A stretch of DNA of 24,343 bases from Chrysochromulina parva (taxonomy: Eukaryota > Haptophyta > Prymnesiales > Chrysochromulinaceae), in NCBI GenBank assembly GCA_002887195.1, contig PJAB01000544.1:1-24343 (forward strand), read 5' to 3'. The notes under the pieces are model-generated. The model searched no databases, was not told the DNA's origin, and worked only from the letters and a program-made list of their open reading frames with translations. Of this stretch, positions 1 through 8,500 are shown piece by piece (the first letter of the stretch is position 1; every line of letters starts with the position of its first letter). Position numbers and translations under genes: made by a program.

Positions 1-821
1 CCAGGAAAATCTGGTATTTTCAAACTGCTCAAAAAACCAGTCCCACCTGGTTCAGACCACTTTTCCTGGTTCAAACCGGGAAAACCTGGCCCATCCCTAG
101 TTTTCCCCGGTTGCTAAGTGCGGCGCAGCCGCCACACCTGCGCATGACCATGAGCAAGAGCATCGCCCCGTGACACACTGACAGCGGCGGGGGCGAGGAA
201 GGTGTCGCATGACCATGAGCCAGTCCGATCATGATCCATCTGCGCTGAGTTATATTTATCGCTGACGCGTTAACCGTCGGTTAACCCAAACCGAGGCCGG
301 GCGCGGACCGCCCGATGCCGCATCCGCGAACCGCGCGGCCGCGGGCCCAGGGCTAGCTACGGTTCCGCGTCCGGATCGTCATATGTTTATCATTAATCAT
401 ATGATACATGACTCTATCCAGCCAGCACGCTGAGGGGTACACATTTTCTTGAAACTCGACATTGTGGAGTCCAATGCCAAGTGTCTCCGCTCTCCTCCCC
501 AAGGCGCACGCGTGTCGGCTGTCGCGGGACACCGGAAATAACGTCGTCGTCCCGTCCCCTCCGCCATAACTCCGCCACACATTACCGCAATCCGGAATGC
601 CGAATCCGAATCGCGCGCTCTCACCTATACGGGTAAATATGAGAATTCCCGTCATGGTAATATCTTGGGCATCTTGGCGGTTCCTGACTCATCCCCACTC
701 TGAGCAGGGTTGAGCTACGGCTGCATTTAGTCGGAACTCTTTGGGTCGAGGCTGGTGCTCGTTGGCCCCAGTGGCCGTGCCCTGATAGTGCTCTCGATGG
801 TTCCGATAGACTCTTCATGCT
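1..821. other. Intergenic region with short inverted and direct repeats
   Basis: I see no convincing gene here; the short open frames have no recognisable domain. The first 111 bases are built from CCTGG/CCAGG and TTTTCC/GGAAAA words: CCAGGAAAA at 1-9 is complementary to TTTTCCTGG at 61-69, CCTGGTTCAGACC (47-59) is nearly repeated at 66-78, and CCGGGAAAA (78-86) faces TTTTCCCCGG (102-111). A 15-bp direct repeat, CGCATGACCATGAGC, sits at 141-155 and 206-220. The segment may be the edge of a fold-back element cut by the window start, plus the 3' flank of the CoA-binding gene. No RNA gene was recognised. Confidence 0.5.
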
Positions 822-1298
822 TCACCGACTCCCAAACTCAACTATGACGCAGCCCTGGAATATTTCGATGCCATTCTCACGACAGAGCGCCAAGATCTCC
901 TCGGATCCAGCGCCTGGCTGGATCCAAATCTGCTTGATGCCCATCGACACCATTTGCTCCACCTGTTTGAGTCCATCGCGCGAGTTGATGATGAGATCAA
1001 CGACCTCCACAGGATCTTCGACGGCGCTTAGGGTCGGCTTACACGTGCCCGTCTTGTCCCGCGGATTGACCAGGTGCACCGTCTTGCCAGCCTCCCGAAG
1101 TGTGGAGACAACACGCGCGGCGGGCTTTGCTTCGTTTAGGACATCGCCAATGACGACCCAGTTTTGCTTGTCCATGAAGCCCGAAGAACTGGTCCGTGCG
1201 AGCATAGAGAGGCGCGACGGGGATGCGGCAAGTGCGAGAGATCCCACGACGCCGAAGCCAGCGCGCATGCCACGAGGAATGAAAGATGCCGTGAGCAT
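822..1298 (-). CDS. CoA-binding domain protein (YccU/CoA_binding_2-like)
   Basis: This is a 158-residue single-exon protein. Residues 43-158 form one Rossmann-like CoA-binding domain: the opening strand and loop WVVIGDV (47-53), the strand VHLVNPR (74-80), VVDLIINS (99-106), and the family hallmark IWIQPGAGSEE (124-134), ending with GCVIVEFGSR. Family members bind CoA through this fold, usually without an assigned reaction. The first ~40 residues (start MLTASFIPRGMRAGFG, then Ala/Ser-rich) are an extension absent from bacterial homologues and may be an organelle-targeting peptide. The first ATG was chosen because M42 would begin exactly at the domain and lose this leader. The gene lies downstream of the glycosylase gene on the same strand, with a telomere-type repeat just upstream of its start. 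Confidence 0.85.
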   Translation of the reverse strand: MLTASFIPRGMRAGFGVVGSLALAASPSRLSMLARTSSSGFMDKQNWVVIGDVLNEAKPAARVVSTLREAGKTVHLVNPRDKTGTCKPTLSAVEDPVEVVDLIINSRDGLKQVEQMVSMGIKQIWIQPGAGSEEILALCRENGIEIFQGCVIVEFGSR

Positions 1299-1323
1299 TG
1301 GCTGTTACAGGGTTATAGGGTTC

Positions 1324-1364
1324 GGGTTAGGGTTAGGGTTAGGGTTAGGGTTAGGGTTAGGGTT
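1324..1364 (+). repeat. Interstitial telomere-type repeat (GGGTTA)6
   Basis: There are six perfect GGGTTA units followed by GGGTT, preceded by the degenerate GGGTTATAGGG at 1310-1320. The G-rich strand is the plus strand; the array ends 25 bp upstream of the ATG of the minus-strand CoA-binding gene. TTAGGG is the telomere unit of many eukaryotes. Genes lie on both sides, so this is interstitial and not a chromosome end. It may act as a telobox-like promoter element or mark an old break repaired with telomeric sequence. Confidence 0.95.
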
Positions 1365-1409
1365 GTACCGGGTCCTACGGCACACTTGGCTACCCGGTAA
1401 AAAGACACC

Positions 1410-1431
1410 GGGGGGAGCCGGGACACACACG
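1410..1431 (+). repeat. 22-bp dispersed repeat, copy 1
   Basis: These 22 bases (G6, AGCCGGGACACACACG) are identical to 5454-5475. Both copies lie in intergenic DNA upstream of a gene start. Here the copy is extended by further ACACGG-type words. Its function is unknown. Confidence 0.7.
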
Positions 1432-1727
1432 GGACACACGGGCGCACACGGGCACACGGATCACACAGACAAACCTCACAACCATCCAAACCCACCAACC
1501 CACGGCCGTCGGTCGCGGCCGGCTCAAGGGAGGCCACTGGCACACCCGGTATGAAGGGAGGTGTTGAGAAGGGGCGAGGGTTCCAGGTGTAAAGGTTGGG
1601 GGGTACTTTGAGGTCTCAAAGGAGAAGTGATAAGATGTGAGTGCGGTGTGATACACAGACTTTAGTCATACCGCATACTCGTTGTTACTTGTTAGGCCCC
1701 GGGCTCTTCCCGGCTGGCCTTGGCAGC

Positions 1728-2660
1728 TCAGGCCGGCCGGCCGCGTGTCTGCTTCTCCGGCACCCAGAAGATGGATCTCCCATGAGGGCCCTCCTCCTGC
1801 CGCACGGGCAGACCATCCGCCTCCGAGCGACGATAGACGAGCAGCTGGAATGCCGGCTCCATCTCTGCAAACGTACCGTACGTTGCGGAGAGCGCCCCAT
1901 CTCCCGCCGCTGCGGCGAGCGCAGCCTGCGAGGCATAGGATGCAACAGTGGTTCTCGACGCCGCTTCGTGCAGTGCGGCCCAGTCGGCATTGCTCAGATC
2001 GCCGCAAACGGCAAACGGATGGACCTGAGCTTTATAGAGCGATTCCGAGAGCAGATAATTTCCGATGGAAGCGACCTTCGACTGATCCATCAAGAACTTG
2101 GCCACAGGCACGGCGCGGCCAGCTTTTTTGGAGCGCTGGCGATCGACAATCTTCATGAACTCATCCAGCGAAAGGCCATTGGGCTGCAGCCACGACGGCC
2201 CGAGCGACTCCAGCTTCTTCTCCAGCAGTGCCTGGTCCAAACACACGGTCAGAGTGCCAAACATGCGCTGGTCATTGAAGAAGAGCCGGAGCGCCGCTTC
2301 TTCCTGCGGAGCACCCGACACCGCCGAAGGCCGAGAGAGCTCAAATACGATGCGCGAGTGCGCCGAGCGTTGGCGTGCCCACGAGCCCGACATCCCGAGT
2401 GTTGACCAGAAGCTCAAGTGCGGCCGCGACCTTGAATGAACGAATTCCCACCATATGAACTTGCCGTGATTTTTGACGTGCTTCACGGTCGCAGGCAGCA
2501 ATTCCTGGAACGTGCCCCAATGTGCGGGAGGCCCACCGCGCCCAGGCACACCCTCACCGAGGTACCGGCCACTGAGAATGGTCGCTCTCAACAGCGTGTA
2601 CCCTTGAAATGCATCGTTCAGCCGCTCTGCGTGCACTTGGCACTCAGGACCCTCTGGCAT
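1728..2660 (-). CDS. Fpg/Nei-family DNA glycosylase with zincless finger
   Basis: This is a bifunctional base-excision-repair glycosylase/AP lyase that removes oxidised bases. From M1 (2660) it has 310 residues. The N-terminus MPEGPE carries the catalytic P2 (Schiff-base nucleophile) and E3; K67 lies in GKFIWWEF, LGMSGSW is at 88-94, DQRMFG at 130-135, and the helix-two-turn-helix is at about 187-211 with N201 in SIGNYLLSE. The C-terminal hairpin (about 275-304, ending GRSIFWVPEKQ) keeps the phosphate-binding Arg position (R295) but has no zinc cysteines, as in NEIL1 and fungal/plant/giant-virus relatives. The frame stays open upstream to an ATG at 2849, but P2 must follow the initiator Met, so 2660 is the functional start. 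It is divergent from the SET gene. Confidence 0.92.
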   Translation of the reverse strand: MPEGPECQVHAERLNDAFQGYTLLRATILSGRYLGEGVPGRGGPPAHWGTFQELLPATVKHVKNHGKFIWWEFVHSRSRPHLSFWSTLGMSGSWARQRSAHSRIVFELSRPSAVSGAPQEEAALRLFFNDQRMFGTLTVCLDQALLEKKLESLGPSWLQPNGLSLDEFMKIVDRQRSKKAGRAVPVAKFLMDQSKVASIGNYLLSESLYKAQVHPFAVCGDLSNADWAALHEAASRTTVASYASQAALAAAAGDGALSATYGTFAEMEPAFQLLVYRRSEADGLPVRQEEGPHGRSIFWVPEKQTRGRPA

Positions 2661-2967
2661 GAAAACTGGCGGTGTGCGACGAAAAGTACGTGCGTGACGG
2701 TGCATGGGCGCAAAGGTGTGGAGGATGGCGCTTTGCGTGGGTGCCAGCAGCGCCATCATGCTCGACTGACAAGTCAAGACACTTTTCGGCGCGATTGTGG
2801 CGCGAGCGCGCGGACGAATTAGAATCCGTGTATATGTCAAAGACACCAAGAATCAAGAGCTTTCGGAAAGTCTTTTCTCTCCTCGTAGAAAATCTAACCT
2901 CCGTTTTCCAAATCTGATCCTCCGTTTTCCAAATCTGATCTCATCAAAACGCCGATCACATGCGATC
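2661..2967. promoter_or_regulatory. Divergent promoter region between glycosylase and SET genes
   Basis: This 307-bp gap separates two head-to-head genes and so must hold both promoters. It is more AT-rich than its surroundings near 2815-2965 and holds a perfect 21-bp-period tandem repeat (2898-2940). A TATA-like GTATATG lies at about 2829-2835. Both flanking frames happen to be open into it, but the N-terminal features of both proteins (MPEGPE; signal peptide) place the starts outside it. Confidence 0.6.
2898..2940 (+). repeat. Two-copy 21-bp tandem repeat in divergent promoter
   Basis: The unit CCTCCGTTTTCCAAATCTGAT occurs twice in a row (starts at 2898 and 2919). It lies 28 bp upstream of the SET gene ATG, in the leader or core promoter. 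It is either a duplicated factor-binding site or replication slippage. Confidence 0.85.
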
Positions 2968-4407
2968 ATGAAGGCCTTCCTCTACACGTGTGCGCTCTCG
3001 CTCGCTGCAGCGGCGCTGAGTGTGCCTTCTGCTGACCGAGCCGCCGTCCAAGCGATGAACGGGATCATCAGGAACAGAGGAGGAGTTTCAAACGTCGTCG
3101 GCGGACCTACTCACCATGGACTCGGCTTACTGGCTGCCGAAGAGCTGAAGGCTGGTGATGTCGCCGTGCGCGTCCCGCAAAGCTGTCTGCTATCCGAAGC
3201 GCAGATGACTGCCGAGCTTCGCAGTCTGTATGATGCGGTCCCTGCCGAATTCTGGGCGGCTCGACTCGGCCTCATCCTCCTCTCTGAGAGGTCTAAAGGA
3301 GCAGCCTCCTCTTGGTCCAGCTATATTCAGACTCTCCCGGCAAGCTACACCGTGCCACTCTTCTGGACGCCCGAGGCGATCCAGCGCCTCCAATACCCTG
3401 CCTTACGTGCACGGCTCCTCAAGCGGGCGCGCTTCGTCTCCAGCTTCGCGGCCGAGCACCTCGCTTCTGCCTCCGCCTCCGCCGCCTTCACCGGCCGCTC
3501 CGCCAGCGCTGATGCACTTGGGTGGGCCATCGCCGCGTGCTCATCGCGAGCAGCATTGGTGGGCAGCCAGCGAGTCCTCTGCCCCATCATCGACGTTGGC
3601 AACCATCGCGCCAAAGGCGACGCCAATTGCGAGATCCGCGCCACGCAGGGCGGTGCGCTTGAGCTCGTTGCGACCAGACCAATCAGCCTCGGTCAGGAGT
3701 GCTGTTATTGCTATGGCGAGCTGACCGATGACGACTTCCTGCTTGATTACGGCTTCATGCCGCCGCACAACTCCCATGACTCGGCCGACCTCACATGGGC
3801 AGATGGCGCGCTGCTTCGTTCTGCATGCGTCGCGGCAGGCGTCAAGACCCCATCGACCGACTGGCAACGTGTCGCGTTGCGCTCGGCGTTGCCAGTCGGC
3901 TTGGAGGCTGTCTCGATCCGGCGAGACGGGCTCGAGCCGCGCGCCCTTGCCGCGTGCCGTATCGCCGCGGCGCCGGACGCTGCATCCCTCCGTAAGTCCT
4001 CCAACGGTCGCAAGCCACTCTCCCAAGCGGCGGCTGAGATGACCGCTCTGAAGATTGGAGCCGCCATCGCCGCAATCGGCCTCGCTGGCCTGCCGGACCA
4101 ACACGAAGGAGCGGCCGTTGAAGCTTCGTCAGGTTCGGACGGCGTGGCCGACGCGTCGCAGGTCGACGTTGGCGTCGGCCTCGCGGAGTGCTTCATGAGT
4201 CGCAAGCGAGAGCTGTGCGCCGCATCGCTCGCGGTACTCGGCGAGCGGATCAAAGCACTGCAGAATGGCGAGGCCCGTGCTGGTATGCGTGGGAACGCCA
4301 AGGGCAAGCAGGTGACTGGACTGAGGAAGCAGTCGGCGCGTGTGGGCGCGGTCTCGGATCGCCCCAAGGCGAGTGGATTTCGTGCCACCCGGATCAGCGA
4401 CGTGTAA
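2968..4407 (+). CDS. SET-domain protein methyltransferase, RuBisCO LSMT/SETD3-like
   Basis: This 479-residue protein probably methylates lysine or histidine on a non-histone protein using SAM. It has the split SET layout of the RLSMT group: a start segment with HHGLGLLAAEELKAGDVAVRVP (about 49-70), the helical insert with SSWSSYIQTLP (about 114-124), then the SET core with PIIDVGNHR (206-214), GQECCYCYGE (242-251) and DDFLLDYGFMP (255-265), which match the family's D.xNH, GEE..YG and LL.YGF signatures. A C-terminal helical part containing SRKRELCAASL fits the RuBisCO-substrate-binding region. The start at 2968 gives a signal-like MKAFLYTCALSLAAAALSVPSA, expected for secretory or complex-plastid targeting; an upstream ATG at 2797 would bury it. 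The substrate cannot be read from sequence. Confidence 0.88.
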   Translation: MKAFLYTCALSLAAAALSVPSADRAAVQAMNGIIRNRGGVSNVVGGPTHHGLGLLAAEELKAGDVAVRVPQSCLLSEAQMTAELRSLYDAVPAEFWAARLGLILLSERSKGAASSWSSYIQTLPASYTVPLFWTPEAIQRLQYPALRARLLKRARFVSSFAAEHLASASASAAFTGRSASADALGWAIAACSSRAALVGSQRVLCPIIDVGNHRAKGDANCEIRATQGGALELVATRPISLGQECCYCYGELTDDDFLLDYGFMPPHNSHDSADLTWADGALLRSACVAAGVKTPSTDWQRVALRSALPVGLEAVSIRRDGLEPRALAACRIAAAPDAASLRKSSNGRKPLSQAAAEMTALKIGAAIAAIGLAGLPDQHEGAAVEASSGSDGVADASQVDVGVGLAECFMSRKRELCAASLAVLGERIKALQNGEARAGMRGNAKGKQVTGLRKQSARVGAVSDRPKASGFRATRISDV

Positions 4408-4439
4408 CGTTTCTTCGCATTTTTCTAGTTACGCGAAAG

Positions 4440-5000
4440 ATGAGTTTCGTCGTCCTGGAAACCACAATCCGCAAACCCACACAAGCACGGCCAACGCCTC
4501 GCCTAACGATTGCGGGTTTCATGTGTTCAAGCGCCGCGCCGGAGTCATCAGCGCCCGCTTCGCTGGGAGTGTCGCCCGCAGCAGCGGCCGGGGAGGAGAT
4601 GAACCCTGCCGCCGTCGAGGCCGCGGACCCGGCCGCGCCCGTTGCCGACGACGACGATGCTGCGGGTGCTGGGGAGGAAGGAGACGATCCGATGGCACGA
4701 TTCGCAGTGGCGGCTGCGCGACAGCAGGCGGCGGAGCGCGGCGAGGACGAGGACGCGGGCGTGGACATGAACTTTATCAATCGCGCGCTTGCTGAGAGCC
4801 GGCGCATGCGTGCGGCCGCAAACAAGGACCAAATGAAGCGCAAGGAGCAGCTAGCGCAGCTCTGCGCGCGGCACGGTGAATCGAGCGCGCAGTACATGGC
4901 AGACGCCATGCAGGAGCACGCGGCCGAGGTGCTCACCGAGCAGCAGCAGCAGTCGTTGGCGAGCGTCGACGAGCAGGAAGACTCCACAGCCATCTGTTGA
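4440..5000 (+). CDS. Hypothetical acidic/alanine-rich protein
   Basis: This 186-residue open frame begins at an ATG with A at -3; an alternative ATG at 4521 would give 159 residues. I do not recognise a family. The first half is low-complexity, Ala/Pro/Asp/Glu-rich and probably disordered (DDDDAAGAGEEGDDP). The second half, from about MNFINRALAESRRMRAAANK to the end, is a long charged helix with a short poly-Gln run, ending EDSTAIC. Coding bias is like its neighbours (GC-rich third positions) and it starts 32 bp after the SET stop codon. Because of this short spacing, a spliced extension of the SET gene cannot be excluded. Confidence 0.5.
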   Translation: MSFVVLETTIRKPTQARPTPRLTIAGFMCSSAAPESSAPASLGVSPAAAAGEEMNPAAVEAADPAAPVADDDDAAGAGEEGDDPMARFAVAAARQQAAERGEDEDAGVDMNFINRALAESRRMRAAANKDQMKRKEQLAQLCARHGESSAQYMADAMQEHAAEVLTEQQQQSLASVDEQEDSTAIC

Positions 5001-5582
5001 ACTTTCACATGATTAACTATTGTTTAACGGCTTTCGCAACCAAGAAGCCATGCAGTGTCCATGGTACTCCATACACGAATCTCCAATCTGACACACTTCT
5101 CCCATCAGAGTTGATACGTACGTCTGTGAGACTTACCATTTTGGATTTTGGTATCTTCCCGACCGGACGGCGTCACGACGCGTCGACCTGTACACGCCTA
5201 CACCGCTACCGACGGTCAACTCAAGGGTTAGTGTACGTGGTAAGTTCCGTCGGTCGGTCGGCTCGTCGCGGCTGGCGGGCGCTCGGGGGCCCCGAGCCCG
5301 TTCCCCCGCCCGCCCCCGGTTCCGCCCGTCGCCGGGTGGCGGGTGGCGGGTTCCATTGTGGCGCGGCGGGGCGGCCGCGGGCGCAGGGCGCACCCTGAAA
5401 CTGCGGAAGATCTCAGAGAATCCGGATACATCTAGCGAAGTTAGAAGACCGCCGGGGGGAGCCGGGACACACACGATTCACACTCATTACTTGTGTTGAT
5501 TGAGAGGTGCGGAGGGTGAGAGCGCGGGGGGACCGCGACCCTGTACCTATTCACAGGTCATTCCCGCTACATTCGAAGGTCG
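5001..5582. other. Intergenic region upstream of myosin gene
   Basis: No gene is supported. The first part is AT-richer, as for a 3' flank. The 5230-5400 part is extremely GC-rich and contains a 17-bp near-perfect palindrome (5281-5297, GCTCGGGG-G-CCCCGAGC) and GGGTGGC repeats (about 5334-5350). One copy of a 22-bp dispersed repeat is at 5454-5475. CCTATTCACAG ending at 5556 resembles a 3' splice site, so a 5' untranslated intron of the myosin gene is possible. Confidence 0.5.
5454..5475 (+). repeat. 22-bp dispersed repeat, copy 2
   Basis: Identical to 1410-1431, in the same orientation, 108 bp upstream of the myosin ATG. Around it the two loci differ, apart from further CACAC-rich bases, so only this core is shared. 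Confidence 0.7.
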
Positions 5583-8500
5583 ATGTCGCAGGCCGTGTGG
5601 CTCGAGCGCCAGAGCGGTCTCTTCGCGGCAGGCAGCCTGCTGGACGCTGGCGACAGCGAGTCCTCCGCAGTCGTTGAGGTCGACGGCGCGGTCGAGCACG
5701 CGCCCACGGCGCGCGTCCTCCCGCGCAACGCCGAGGACGCGGGCGAGGCGGATGACATCGCGACACTCGTGCACCTGAACGAGCCGTGCATCGTGCACGC
5801 GCTCGCCCTGCGCCACAAGCGCGACGCCATCTACACCAGCTGCGGAAGTATCGTCGTAGCGGTCAACCCGTGGCGGCGGCTTCCGGACCTTACCTCGCCG
5901 GAGACCCTCCAGCGCTACCTGGCTGCGGAGAAGGGGCTCGCGCCACACCCGTTCGCCGTCGCGTGCGACGCGTACGGCGGGGTACTTCGCGGCGAGCGTC
6001 AGTCGATCCTCGTCTCGGGCGAGTCAGGCGCAGGGAAGACGGAAACGACCAAGATTCTGCTTCAATGCCTCGCTGCGAGCGCCCGCGGCGTGACAAGCGA
6101 CGACGACACGGGCGCCGCCAGCGCCTTCAGCGCCAGCGGCGTGCAGGCGATGCTGCTCGAGGCCAACCCGATCCTCGAGGCCTTCGGCAACGCCAAGACT
6201 CTTCGCAACCACAATTCGAGCCGCTTCGGCCGGTGGGTTGAGATCGGTTTCGACTCGCGCGGCGCCCTCTGCAGCGGCGCTGTGCGCACGTATCTGCTCG
6301 AAAAGTCGCGAGCTGTGGCGGTACCGTCGAGTGAGCGCTCGTTCCACGCCTTCTACCAGCTGCTGGCGAGCGGTGGCGCGCTGCGTGCCGCCGCGGAGGA
6401 GCACGCCGTGCGTCTCCCCGACTCCGCCTCTGGTTGCCGCTACCTTAGCGGCGGCGTCGCCCCCAACGCTCCCGATGCACCGTGCGTGCTCGCGCCGGGC
6501 ATAGACGACGAGGCGGACGGCGCACAGCTCGTGAAAGCTTTGAGCGTCATGGGCCTAGGAGGCGAGCTGGGCCGCATCGCGCGCGCGCTCGCGGCCTGCC
6601 TGCTCCTCGGCAACGTCAGCTTCTCCACGGCCGCCGCGGCTTCGTCCACTTCGCTCGACGCCGATGCGGCCACTTGCGAAGCCGCGGCTGTGGCGGACAC
6701 CGCCTCGCACGCGGCACTCGAAGCCGTCGCCGGCGCTCTTGGCGTCGCGCCCGCCGCGCTCGCCGCAGCGCTCACCGTCCGCGAGCTGCAGCTGCGAGGG
6801 GAGACAATGCGCTCTCCGCGAACGCCGTGCCAAGCCGCTGAGGCGCGCGATGCGCTCGCCAAGGCGCTCTTCGAGGGCCTCTTCCGTCTCGTCGTGCGCG
6901 GCATCAACGCGTGCCTGCAATCGCCTGGCGCCGCACCGGCGCCGCCGGGAGCGTCGGTCGCTTCCTCGGACGTGTCGTGCGGCGCGGGCTCCGCTGATAG
7001 CGCTCATGTGAGCGCTCCGTCGGACGTTGGCGCTCCTGTATGCCGCATCGTGGGCGTGCTCGACATCTTTGGCTTTGAGACGTTTGCGACCAACGGCTTC
7101 GAGCAGCTCTGCATCAACTACGCCAACGAGAAACTGCAATGGCAGTTCAACGCCGTCACCTTCGAGGCACAGGCGCGGGAGTACGAGGCGGAGGAGGTGC
7201 CGTGGACTGCAGGCGAGCGCTGATGGCCACTGATGACCATTGATGGCCACTGATGGCCACTGATGGCCACTGATGGCCTCTGATGGCCACTGATGGCCAC
7301 TGATGGCCACTGATGACCACTGATGACCACGGATCGTGCGGACTTCAGGCGAGCACACGTCGAATGGGGCGACGCTCCAGCTTCTCGAGGGGCGGATCGG
7401 TCTCCTCGCACTGCTCAACGAGCAGTGCCGTCTTCCGCGCGGCGACGACGCCACCTTCGTGGCGGCCGTGCGCTCTACGCATGCGAGCCATCCGTCGCTA
7501 CGCGCTCCCAAGCTGCCACAGACCGTCTTTGTCGTCGCGCACTACGCGGGACAAGTGGCCTATTCGTCCGGCACATTCGTGGCTAAGAGCCGCGACGCGC
7601 GCCCCGAAGACCTCGTGTCGCTCCTTGCGCACTCCGCGTGCGCCTTCACCCGCGCGCTCCTCCTCACGGACGCTGAAGTGGCCGCCAACGGCGCGCCCAT
7701 TTGCGGCGGCACAGGCGGCGGCGGCGGTGGCGGCACTGGTAGCTCGTCGCTTGGTCTGCAATTCAAGGCACAGCTGGGCGTGCTGCTCGAGACGATTGGT
7801 CGCGGGGCGTCCCACTACGTGCGATGCCTGACACCCAACCATGCCAAGCTCGCCGGTGTCTTCGAGCCTCTGACTGTGCTGCACCAGCTGCGCTGCTCCG
7901 GTCTGATCGACGCCGTGCGCGTGGCACGCCAGGGCCACCCGTCGCGCCTGACCCATCATGCCTTTCTCGAGCGCTACCATTGCCTCGCGCCCCACGCCGC
8001 CATCGCAGCTTCGTCCGCTGCCGAGGCGGCGGAGGCCATAGGGGCGCAGGACGCCTCGCCGGAACGCGTGAGGCGCCGGGCGGGTGCCCTGATCGACGCG
8101 CTGCGAGCGTCAGCCTCGCTCGGCGCGTCGTGGGCCGAGGCCGCCGCCGCCCTAGGCCGCACCAAGGTGTTCCTGCAGACGGCGCCGTACCGAGCGCTTG
8201 AGGCGCGCCGCGCCGCCACTCTCTGCAGCGCCGCCCTCGACTTGCAGCGGATGTGTCGCGGCCGGGCAGGCCGGCGCCGCCTCGCCCTCGCGCTCGCGGC
8301 GGTGCGCTGCATCCAGCGCACTGGCCGTGGGACGATCGGACGAGCCACACTCCACGCGTTGCGCCGTGAGCGCGCAAGCTCGCTGCTACAGTCCGCGGCG
8401 CTCGGCTGGCTCGAGCGGCGCCGGCGCGCCGCGGCTCTCATGGCATCGTCTGCGGCGTCCCGCATCGTGGCCGTTTGGCGCTGTCACCGTGCCCAGCGTA

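Larger units (their letters stand above)
1299..1727. other. Intergenic region: promoter of CoA-binding gene and 3' flank of DNA glycosylase gene
   Basis: The 429-bp gap lies between two minus-strand genes. It holds the TTAGGG array (1324-1364), an 8-bp inverted repeat TACCGGGT/ACCCGGTA (1366-1373 and 1392-1399) able to form a hairpin, an ACACGG-rich stretch (about 1420-1470), and one copy of a 22-bp sequence (1410-1431) also found at 5454-5475. No gene is supported. Confidence 0.6.

Noticed and set aside
1324..1364. True chromosome end at the TTAGGG array
   Set aside because: Ordinary genes lie on both sides and the array is only about 41 bp.
817..1554. Plus-strand 245-codon open frame containing a Gly-Leu repeat
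   Set aside because: The repeat is just the TTAGGG array read in frame, and the rest is antisense to the CoA-binding gene.
2797..2967. Upstream extension of the SET frame
   Set aside because: It would place the signal peptide 57 residues inside the protein and overlap the divergent promoter.
7221..7330. CRISPR-like array
   Set aside because: The decamers are directly adjacent with no spacers, and lie in a eukaryotic intron.
7213..7348. Frameshift/stop making the myosin a pseudogene
   Set aside because: Removing a GC-AG intron restores the exact myosin spacing W...N...L.L.E, and the ~3 kb beyond stays open and conserved.
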